Source: Amia ocellicauda | Taxonomy: Eukaryota > Chordata > Actinopteri > Amiiformes > Amiidae | Reading direction: 5' to 3' | NCBI RefSeq assembly: GCF_036373705.1 | Contig: NC_089869.1 | Location: forward strand, 4,928,676-4,992,675 | Length of the DNA stretch: 64,000 bases | Shown: one piece after another, positions 41,401 to 51,100 of the stretch | Layout: each line of letters starts with the position of its first letter | Position numbering within the stretch: the first letter of the stretch is position 1 | Notes under the pieces: generated by a model | Told to the model about the DNA's origin: nothing | Database searches by the model: none | What the model saw: only the letters and a program-made list of their open reading frames with translations | Position numbers and translations under genes: made by a program

Positions 41401-42274
41401 CATTGCAGTTGATTAGACATTGCAGTTATTAGAGTTTAATACCATTCTCCTTCTGCCTTTGTCACATGATCTTCTGAACTTACCCAGTACATCTTTTAGA
41501 ATACTACATAAGGGTCCCCAACCCAGGTCCTGGAGGACTATCTTACCTTGCTGGGTTTTGTTCCAACCAACCTTTCAATAACTTAATTGACCCCTAATCC
41601 AAGTAACAATCTGCTTAGATTTTACTTTTTAAATTGTGCAGTAAAAGAGTTGGTTCTTTATTAAGTTCTCTATACAATTATAAAGTTAATGTAAAACCCC
41701 TGCTTTTTTAAATAATTAAAAGGCTCTGATTTAGGAAATTATTAATTCAATTAAGGGTTCAATTAATTAATTGAGAGCACGGTTGGAACAAAACCCGGCA
41801 GGGTAGGGACTCCTCCAGGACCAGGATTGGGGACTTTTGAGCTATAATAATCCCTTGCCGATCTCACGAATACACAAAACTGTACACTGTGGTAGCCAAA
41901 ACAGTCTGTGTGGATACTTGAAATGTCATTAAGGAAACCCACGGTTGGCAAGGGATTAATGTATGGCACCAAGAAAAGCATAGAAAGGGACAGATTTTTC
42001 AACCTATTCTATGGTGATGAGGACAGCAATGGTGTTCTGCCTACGAGCCTTTCTGACTCGTGTTGTGACGTGCCCACGTTTACTGTGAATGACTTTGCAT
42101 TTTCTGTCACCAGCGGTGGAGCAGAATCAGGAGAGCAGTGCAGAGGAACGGTACAAAGACATCCTCCAGAGAAAAAGACTGGTGGACCTGGCCAAAGCAC
42201 AAGCTCAGGAGGTTGCCATCCTCCGAGCAGAGGTGGAAAGGCTTAGAATGAAGACCTTCCCAGCCCTGGACTAA
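26431..42274 (+). CDS. CFAP43: CFAP43 copy B, coiled-coil half, open frame throughout
   Basis: Exons: 26431-26508, 26692-26817, 27085-27189, 27480-27584 or 27594, 27937-28119, 28690-28896, 29432-29521, 30032-30112, 30393-30518, 31116-31235, 33508-33615, 37936-38022, 38174-38262, 38588-38789, 39219-39331, 39699-39858, 40229-40393, 40773-40853, 41174-41327, 42114-42274. Sites and phases match copy A; about 849 residues with no stop or frameshift. Exon 30393-30518 is identical to A, while 31116-31235, 39699-39858 and 40229-40393 differ heavily and mostly in amino acids. The C terminus is shortened to FPALD instead of FPALVQFEH. Because the WD40 part of B is frame-broken, expression would need its own start, possibly the ATG at 25201. 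It could be a coiled-coil-only paralog or a young pseudogene not yet broken. Confidence 0.75.
32211..33420 (+). mobile_element. PIF/Harbinger-derived element with HARBI1-like fragment, copy B
   Basis: Between inverted TTAGGAGTAA-type ends. Coding remnant about 32330-32665 reads [13 protein letters not shown], then [20 protein letters not shown] and [20 protein letters not shown], matching the N-terminal region of HARBI1-like transposases (helix-turn-helix region). An early stop and loss of the DDE catalytic part make it inactive. Copy A has the same element with a further deletion. Confidence 0.6.
34137..36388. mobile_element. hAT-type element with 8-base target duplication
   Basis: Ends are TAGGGCTGCAC and GTGCAGCCCTA, a perfect 11-base inverted repeat, flanked on both sides by the direct repeat CTAATGAC. 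An 8-base duplication is the hAT hallmark. No hAT transposase is visible; most of the inside is a second element (34509-36107). Non-autonomous, inserted into the B Tc1 after the A/B split. Confidence 0.8.
34509..36107. mobile_element. Harbinger-like element nested in the hAT element
   Basis: Left end GGGGTGTACTATGAAGG and right end complement of GGGGTGTACTACGAAGC form imperfect inverted repeats; the arms also share GGTTAA/GAGTTA-type motifs. Inside are pieces resembling the Myb/SANT-like accessory protein of PIF/Harbinger elements ([11 protein letters not shown] near 34690; VRMKYKNIL near 35030). An open stretch 35462-35914 has no recognisable domain. Family assignment is inference. Confidence 0.5.
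41511..41838. mobile_element. Foldback MITE in last CFAP43 intron, copy B
   Basis: Orthologous in position to 12130-12423, with the same inverted arms (GGTCCTGGAGGA at left, TCCTCCAGGACC at right) but a longer centre that includes CTGATTTAGGAAATTATTAA. The adjacent pogo-like terminal fragment follows to about 41962. Confidence 0.6.
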
Positions 42275-42287
42275 TTTTAACAATGAT

Positions 42288-42430
42288 CAGCACAAAGAGT
42301 ACGGAGTAAAAATATACAGGATTTCTACTGTACTGTTTTAATGTAAACCTATTCATTGGTCTAGTTTCAATTTCTTAATTGTTTCTAACTCACTTTTAGG
42401 AAATATGTAAATAAATCATTAAATAAAAGG
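42288..42430 (+). terminator. CFAP43-B 3' UTR with poly(A) signal
   Basis: Retains the AATAAA region at 42422-42427 in the same context as copy A, about 150 bases after the stop codon. Confidence 0.5.
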
Positions 42431-42559
42431 TATACATTTGAACTTGTCAGTACAGGTCTGAAAAAACATACATATATACACATTGGAACAAAAGAGAATG
42501 CAATTTCAGAGTTATTACAGAGAACTTTCATATTAGACATCAGTGAATATGTAATCTTA

Positions 42560-43033
42560 GGCTAGTGTCCAGTTGTAAGAACGGGGATCGCCGGGTGTGG
42601 TGAACCCAGGTGCAGAGCACATTGGACAAGTCAGGTCGGGCAAGGATCGAATGCCAGCAAATGGGAACAACAAGGGCTAAGCTAAACTCCTGGTTCAAGA
42701 GATCGGGCGATCAGGCTGGTCAGGAAAATCCAAGAATCGGGAATCGAGAGACAAAAACGGGACTGGTACACGAGAAAACAAGATTAGGCTCAGAAATGTG
42801 ACAATACTGACGACAAGACTTCACGATGAAAGCTGGGAACAAAGGGCTGAATATACGCAAAGGGGTGATTAGTAGAGATCTAGGAGCAGGTGCGGTGAGA
42901 AACGAGAGAGAAGGACTAATTAATCAATAATGAGATGAGTGAAGTGAAAATCATGAGAAAACACTTTAGCAAGGGCGGCATCAAGTGGGGAACTTTCAGG
43001 TAGCGTGTGTAACACCAGTACACTATAATGTAG
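42560..43033. repeat. Unclassified insertion between CFAP43-B and SFR1-B
   Basis: About 470 bases absent from copies A and C at the same place. It is relatively GC-rich with GGTCGGGCAAGGATCGA-type text that recalls internal or LTR-flanking sequence of fish retrotransposons. No protein or terminal repeat is convincing. Confidence 0.35.
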
Positions 43034-43065
43034 GAGAGAATCGAGTGCACTCCATGCTGAGAGCT

Positions 43066-44085
43066 TCACACATCAGTGAAGTTTTCCTCTGTCCTGTTGT
43101 AGTGCAGTATGTGCTCTTCCAGCCCGAAGTGATCTATAAGCAACAGCTGTGGATGCTGTGCTAATGCATACAGCAGAACACAACATCGAGGGTGTTAAAT
43201 ATGCAAACATGGTGCTGTATTTGTATAATCCAAATGGTAGTGCAAAAAAGAACATCTTCCAAAGCTTTAACTTTGTTTCAGTTGAATGTGTGATTTTTAA
43301 TGACATGGCAAACTGTAATGTTTTCATTTCCTGACCTTCTCCTGTAATTACCTTTGTTCTGTACATTTGAACCATCTTCAGTCTCCTCAGTGTTTCCTCC
43401 TTTTCTCGGACTTCTCTCTTCAGTCTGTCTCTCAGATGAAACAGATCTGACTGTGAGGATTGTTCCACTCCTGTGAGGCAAGAAGTCCCGTGGGTTGCTT
43501 CAGTAACCCTGCCTGTACAAGATCGCTGTGCTGGCCTATTTCTGCAAACACCAGTCACTTCTGCACTTTCCCATGAAACATCCTTATTGTTAGAGTCCGT
43601 CTCTCCTCTGTCCTGGGCCCCTGCTGCTTCTGGAGACACTGTGGGCGCTTTCAAATCTGTCTGGGCCTCTGCATTTATTCTAAGGCGTTTGGCCACTGTG
43701 AAGGGGGAGTTAAAGGAGCGTCTTGTTCTTTTCAGTCTTTCTTTTAGTGATGCACTCATAGACTAAAAGGAAAACAAATCAGAAGATGATGATTGTTAAT
43801 ATATGCTTTTCACAATCATTAACATTGTATACACAATATTTCAAGGGTAACAACATCACAATAATAAATGTATCTTCACATTGCAATTAATACCAGTAAG
43901 ATTTAAGAGAAGATTTGAATTGGCTACAGTTTGCAATCTAAATAGATGGTGAAATGGAAATGTGGCAACACTACACAGTTCTGCTCATATCAACTCATTC
44001 CGCTAGTGTGGGACTGGCTGGGGTTTAAAACGACATCTTCCTATTTTTTACCTGATTTGTTGGGCTGAGTCGAGGTGTTGAAGTA
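43066..44085 (-). pseudogene. SFR1: SFR1 copy B, broken at both ends
   Basis: Exon 2 (43762-43352, 137 codons) is complete: SMSASLKERLKRTRRSFNSP, AKRLRI and the LKREVREKEETLRRLK coiled coil, closely matching the SFR1 family. Exon 3 keeps only its last 75 bases (43140-43066; ENFTDV at the end): relative to A, 218 bases with its 5' part and acceptor are lost. Exon 1 keeps only about 34 bases (44085-44052) and no ATG, because the copy ends at the B/C junction. Exon 2 reads into the intron and ends out of frame. No normal SFR1 can be made, but this copy supplies the exon missing from copy A. Confidence 0.8.
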
Positions 44086-44092
44086 TGCAAAT
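44080..44092. other. Junction between duplication units B and C
   Basis: SFR1 exon 1 sequence (antisense GTCGAGGTGTTGAAGTAT) matches copy A up to about 44085, then stops matching, and CFAP43-C intron begins (GCAAATATGCAAGTG). No transposon terminus is visible at the join. Confidence 0.55.
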
Positions 44093-45112
44093 ATGCAAGT
44101 GCGTTGGTTTTACTTGTTATAATTCGATACAGCTCTAGTGTTCTAAAAGACTAATTTAATATATCCATATAATTAAGTTTGGTCTGACTTGCTAATGCGG
44201 CAGCATTTTAAAGGCAGGAGGCAGACATACATCAGTGGAACAGATAAGAGGCCCTTCCCTTATTACATATGCAATATTGTTAAAACTAGCACTAAATGGC
44301 TTGTTACTTTATCTTAGCAAAAAATATAAAATTGTATTTTCATTTAAAATGCTTCAACTGCGAAAAGTAACTTAATTTATGTGTGCAAGCAAAATGTGTA
44401 TATGTATTTAAAATGCTTTAGTTGCAAAACATATGCAAGCTATTCATATAGCTGTATTCTAAAGGTTAATTTAATATATGCATTTAATGAAGTTTGGACA
44501 TTTTCGTGCTAGTGTACATGGAGGACCCCTGTGGCGGCTGAAAGTTGATCCTGATCAAATGGCAGTGTAAATGCAACACCATTGATGCTGATCAAATGTT
44601 CCGATGCAGATCAGAAATGGCCATGAAAAAGTGCCTACTGATTCTTAGATATAAGGAATTTGAGTGTTCTGTTCTGTTGTCTAATTGTGACATCTGCTGG
44701 GCAAAATGAGACTTAAAGTAACGCAGTAAGAAATCTTATACTGGTTATAAATGTTTGTGTGGCATGACTGTCAAGGCCTGTGCATTTAAAATTCAATACA
44801 AGCACAACTGAAGGAAGAATCATTTTCTTTTAACTTGCACAGGACTCAATTAATTTAAAAAAATGTTGTTACTATAATATTTAAAAATAAAAATAAATTT
44901 TACAGAACAAATATCTTTAAATTAAAAAACAGCTGACCAGAATAATATTTAGAATAATGGTATAAACATTGTGTTCCATTGGGACCCTGCTGCTAGTGCT
45001 AGTGAAGCATTGTCATAGAGCAATGTGATAAGCAATACATGTAGTAAGTGCAGTGCACGTGTGGGATATATGTTTAGTAAATAATGAAAATGCCCTTGCT
45101 CTGTGTTTCCAG
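44093..45112. other. AT-rich intron of CFAP43-C, no gene seen
   Basis: No coding block, terminal inverted repeat or RNA gene is recognisable. It ends in a pyrimidine-rich acceptor before the exon at 45113. Similar short words near 44120 and 44440 (TATTCATATAGCT, TTTAATATATGCAT) hint at an old internal duplication. Confidence 0.4.
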
Positions 45113-48029
45113 GGACGCGTGTACAGTTACAGCCCCAGCCAGCCTCAGGAGGTGTCCAGAGTTCTTGATGTTTGTGTGGGTGACTTTGTGGCAGCAGCTC
45201 CCTTGCGTCCCAGCAGCCATCTCTGTGTGGTAATGTCTTCACTGCAAAGTGCCTCATTCATCCAGTGCCAAGATGCTCTTCACATTCTCAGTCCTGCTCA
45301 GTAATCCTGTTGGAAGTGTCCTCATGTAGAAACCCTCAGATACCCTTCAAACGGTTAATCACCTCACAAAGGTTAGGTGGTGAACAAGATTAGGGTTAAG
45401 GTTGGAAGTAGAGAATGTAAACAAAAACAAAACAGGAGCTGAACTTCCTGTTCAACACAGTCATTCATGGCCAGTTAACATAGATCATTATGAGAACTCG
45501 TGTCCTTCTTACTGCATGTGTTTGTTTGCTCTGTGATTGACAGTCAGTAAGAGCCTCTGGGGAGCTACAGGTTTGGTCAGTGAAAGACGGTGCCTGCATC
45601 AGCTCTTTGTGCCTTCAAGTACAGGTATGTTCCTTGCATTTGCTCAGTGTTGTAGAGAAACTGATGCAGGGAAAGTACACACTGTCTACAAAGAATGATA
45701 TAATAAAGGTAAAAAGGTGATAATTAATTGTGCACACTATTTATACTGTATTTATGTATTCTCATCTGTGTCTTCTCTGGGGCTCTATAGCAATATATCT
45801 CAACCCTTTTTATATTCAGCATTAAAACTCTAGCTTTGACTCTGGGTGGCATATCTTGACATAGATTGAACATGAATCAATTTGTCATTATTGTGGTTTC
45901 TAATTTATGTGCTTGGTTTACTAAATCAGTGAGTTTGCGAATTAAAGAATCTTTCATTCGTGACTTTTCCCCTCGATTCCATCATCAATGGAGTATTATA
46001 TAGAGCTCCCTGCAAACAGTAAGAACATCAACTTCCAGCAATATAGTCTTTAAAAGCTTCATGATCTACGCTTCTCTGTTAGCAATCATTAACAAAAGGG
46101 AGGTTGATTATGATTCAAAAGCCAAGTTTTTAAAGATATTAGCTGATATATGGATGGAGTAATTACAGGGAATAGTTTTAATTCCAGCAAGCAGGTGTGC
46201 CACTGTCCACACAATGTATAGGGTAACTTTTTTTGCTCAGACATGCAGCTCGCCCCTTTACATCTTCCCCTGTATTACTCAGATGTGTCTTAAATCAGGT
46301 GACAAGATCTGTTATTCACCGGGTCATGTTAGGATCATTCTTTACCACCATCTGTTTGAGCAGGTTTAATTGCTTAAGAAATGTGACCAGCAGGTACACT
46401 TACAAAAATAAATATTTCTTCAACACTTTTAAACTGTGAGTGCTTGTGGAAAACAGAGGGAAGTCATGCTTTGACATGCCAAAACCACCTAGCAAAATGT
46501 AGTCTGAGCTTGTAAGGATTTAGGCTACAGTGATACATTGTAAAATCCTGTTTTGTTTTGTATGGTGATTATACATGTTCTTTATGGAAGATGTTAAATA
46601 CACATACTAACCATTCAAGATTATTATAAATCAAAAAACAAACAAAAAAATCTGCCACAGTTTACAGAAGCTGTAGATTGTTGATTTAAACACAAACCTG
46701 TAAAGTTATGGTGTGATTAATTAATTGTGTGGCCATTTACATAATCTGCAAGACAAAAAACATTCAGACAACCTTTCCAGCAAGCATTCTTACATTATAT
46801 ATATATATATACACTCACCTAAAGGATTATTAGGAACACCATACTAATACTGTGTTTGACCCCCTTTCGCCTTCAGAACTGCCTTAATTCTACGTGGCAT
46901 TGATTCAACAAGGTGCTGAAAGCATTCTTTAGAAATGTTGGCCCATATTGATAGGATAGCATCTTGCAGTTGATGGAGATTTGTGGGATGCACATCCAGG
47001 GCACGAAGCTCCCGTTCCACCACATCCCAAAGATGCTCTATTGGGTTGAGATCTGGTGACTGTGGGGGCCAGTTTAGTACAGTGAACTTATTGTCATGTT
47101 CAAGAAACCAATTTGAAATGATTCGACCTTTGTGACATGGTGCATTATCCTGCTGGAAGTAGCCATCAGAGGATGGGTACATGGTGGTCATAAAGGGATG
47201 GACATGGTCAGAAACAATGCTCAGGTAGGCCGTGACATTTAAACGATGCCCAATTTGCACTAAGGGGCCTAAAGTGTGCCAAGAAAACATCCCCCACACC
47301 ATTACACCACCACCACCAGCCTGCACAGTGGTAACAAGGCATGATGGATCCATGTTCTCATTCTGTTTACGCCAAATTCTGACTCTACCATCTGAATGTC
47401 TCAACAGAAATCGAGACTCATCAGACCAGGCAACATTTTTCCAGTCTTCATCTGTCCAATTTTGGTGAGCTTGTGCAAATTGTAGCCTCTTTTTCCTATT
47501 TGTAGTGGAGATGAGTGGTACCCGGTGGGGTCCTCTGCTGTTGTAGCCCATCCGCCTCAAGGTTGTACATGTTGTGGCTTCACAAATGCTTTGCTGCATA
47601 CCTCGGTTGTAACGAGTGGTTATTTCAGTCAAAGTTGCTCTTCTATCAGCTTGAATCAGTCGGCCCATTCTCCTCTGACCTCTAGCATCAACAAGGCATT
47701 TTCGCCCACAGGACTGCCGCATACTGGATGTTTTTCCCTTTTCACACCATTCTTTGTAAACCCTAGAAATGGTTGCGTGTGAAAATCCCAGTAACTGAGC
47801 AGATTGTGAAATACTCAGACCGGCCCGTCTGGCACCAACAACCATGCCACGCTCAAAATTGCTTAAATCACCTTTCTTTCCCATTCAGACATTCAGTTTG
47901 GAGTTCAGGAGATTGTCTTGACCAGGACCACATCCCTAAATGCATTGAAGCAACTGCCATGTGATTGGTTGGTTAGATAATTGCATTAATGAGAAATTGA
48001 ACAGGTGTTCCTAATAATCCTTTAGGTGA

Positions 48030-48108
<79 letters not shown>

Positions 48109-51100
48109 CATGACTGGAAAGGAACAAAAGTATAATTTAAAAGCAGTAAATAATCCTATAAAACCAGAGGTGGGGAACAGCACAAAGCTGCCAATGCCCA
48201 GTGCCTGTATCATATACTGTGGGGGAAAAAAGTATTTGATCCCCTGCTGATTTTGCACATTTGCCCACTGACAAAGAAATGATCAGTCTATAATTTTAAT
48301 GGTAGGTGTATTTTAACAGTGAGAGACAGAATAACAACAAAAGAATCCAGAAAAACGCATTTCAAAAAAGTTATAAATTGATTTGCATGTTAATGAGGGA
48401 AATAAGTATTTGACCCCTTCGACTTAGTACTTGGTGGCAAAACCCTTGTTGGCAATCACAGAGGTCAGACGTTTCTTGTAGTTGGCCTCCAGGTTTGCAC
48501 ACATCTCAGGAGGGATTTTGTCCCACTCCTCTTTGCAGATCCTCTCCAAGTCATTAAGGTTTCGAGGCTGACGTTTGGCAACTCGAACCTTCAGCTCCCT
48601 CCACATATTTTCTATGGGATTTAAGGTCTGGAGACTGGCTAGGCCACTCCAGGACCTTAATGTGCTTCTTCTTGAGCCACTCCTTTGTTGCCTTGGCTGT
48701 GTGTTTTGGGTCATTGTCATGCTGGAATACCCATCCACGACCCATTTTCAATGCCCTGGCTGAGGGAAGGAGGTTCTCACCCAAGATTTGATGGTACATG
48801 GCCCTGTCCATCGTCCCTTTGATGCGGTGCAGTTGTTCTGTCCCCTTAGCAGAAAAACACCCCCAAAGCATAATGTTTCCACCTCCACGTTTGACGGTGG
48901 GGATGGTGTTCTTGAGGTCATTCCTCCTCCTCCAAACACGGCGAGTTGAGTTGATGCCAAAGAGCTCGATTTTGGTCTCATCTGACCACAACACTTTCAC
49001 CCAGTTCTCCTCTGAATCATTCAGATGTTCATTGGCAAACTTCAGACGGGCCTGTACATGTGCTTTCTTGAGCAGGGGGGCCTTGCGGGCGCTGCAGGAT
49101 TTCAGTCCTTCACGGCGTAGTGTGTTACCAATTGTTTACTTGGTGACTATGGTCCCAGCTGCCTTGAGATCATTAACACGATCCTCCCGTGTAGTTCTGG
49201 GCTGATTCCTCACCGTTCTCATGATCATTGAAACTCCACGAGGTGAGATCTTGCATGGAGCCCCAGACCGAGGGAGACTGACAGTTATTTTGTGTTTCTT
49301 CCATTTGTGAATAATCACACCAACTGTTGTCACTTTCTCACCAAGCTGCTTGGCGATGGTCTTGTAGCCCATTCCAGCCTTGTGTAGGTCTACAATCTTG
49401 TCCTGACAGCTCTTTGGTCTTGGCCATGGTGAAGAGTTTGGAATCTGATTGATTGATTGTTCTGTGGACAGGTGTCTTTTATATAGGTAACGAGCTGAGA
49501 TTAGGAGCACTCCCTTTAAGAGAGTGCTCCTAATCTCAGCTTGTTACCTGTATAAAAGACACCTGGGAGCCAGAAATCTTGCTGATTGATAGGGAATCAA
49601 ATACTTATTTCCCTCATTAATATGCAAATCAATGTATAACTTTTTTGAAATGCATTTTTCTGGATTTTTTTGCTGTTATTCTGTCTCTCACTGTTAAAAT
49701 ACACCTACCATTAAAATTATAGACTGATCATTTCTTTGTCAGTGGGCAAATGTACAAAATCAGCAGGGGATCAAATACTTTTTTCCTTCACTGTATACTG
49801 TTCATACATATATACATATATATTTATTTATTCATTTGAAATTATTGGATACTAAAAATATGTATGTATGAAAATCGTAGCTGAGATGTTTTTTGTTGAA
49901 TCTGCTTGATTCTGAGTCTGGTGTCTTACCTTGTTGTTCTGTACTGTCGGTCTCTGAATGTAGGCGACCAGCCTGGCATGCTGCCCAACTGCAGAGTGTG
50001 TGTCTGTGGGGACCGCCTCTGGACACATCTACTTCATAGACCTGACCCAGAAGGAGCTGCCGCGCCCGGTTCACAGGGTTCACCTCTACAGAGTGCCTGT
50101 GGAGCATCTCCAGTGAGTCTTACCTCCCTCTTGGCTGTGGGTCCCACACGCCTTCTGGGAATGCTTGTTAACCTCTTTGTTCTCTCGGCTATATCGCTCA
50201 TCCTGCTTTGTGTGCTGTCTCAGAGTTCTCTGTTCCCATTACACTGTCCAGAGCTCTTATTCAGACAATGCTACTGTGTGTAATCTCATCCATTTGAAGT
50301 AAAAGTTGCAAAGAAATATATATGTATTTGGACATATGTATTTATATGTATATGCATTTAAATCTTGCAGAAAAAGCCTCATATTGTACTTTTTTTAAAA
50401 CAAATGTTGGTATTGCTTATTTTGTGATAAAATAAAATGTAAAGAGTCTGTGTCTCCTGATAATATAATACAACAAAACAAAACAAAACATGTACCTTTT
50501 TTTTTTAGGTATGACCAAGGAGGAAGTTTCCTCATCAGCGGAGCTTCAGACTCGCATGTGTTTGTTCTGGATGCCAGACCATCCAAAATGTTTGAGGTTA
50601 TTGGATACACAGGTGTGTTTATGTACTAATTGAATTCCCAAAGGTGACCGCTAGAATACATAAGGAGTTGGACTGTTTGAGTAAAAAGATATCCCCTTAC
50701 TAGATAGTCAACATTTTCCTTACAACGTATAATCACATATTATATAATATTTTACAACCTTTGCATATGTCATGAAGCAGAGATGATGTATTGCACAATA
50801 TGAAATAACACGGCAACCTTTTATTTCTTCAGAGGCTGCAGGTTCTGTTGTGGATCTATCTTCTCTTTACAACAAGGATAGCAAACAGGTGAACGTGCTG
50901 GTGCTGTCTGCAGGGAACAAAGAAAACTGTGTGAAAGAAGGGAGCTGCCTGGAGATATTCATGCTGCAGGCCCAGCTATTGAAAGGTACAGGGGATATAT
51001 CTCACTGACACAATACAGCTCAGATTTCAAATACTCTTCCTATAAAGAAAGTTTTTATCTGCTGCTTTGTAACTGCATTTCTTACTATTAAATCCAGTAA

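Noticed and set aside
43073..43759. 228-residue frame as a complete SFR1
   Set aside because: It reads exon 2, then the intron, then the truncated exon 3 out of frame.
48022..48258. Open frames of alternating Ile-Tyr over the TA tract on both strands
   Set aside because: They are translations of a TA microsatellite.
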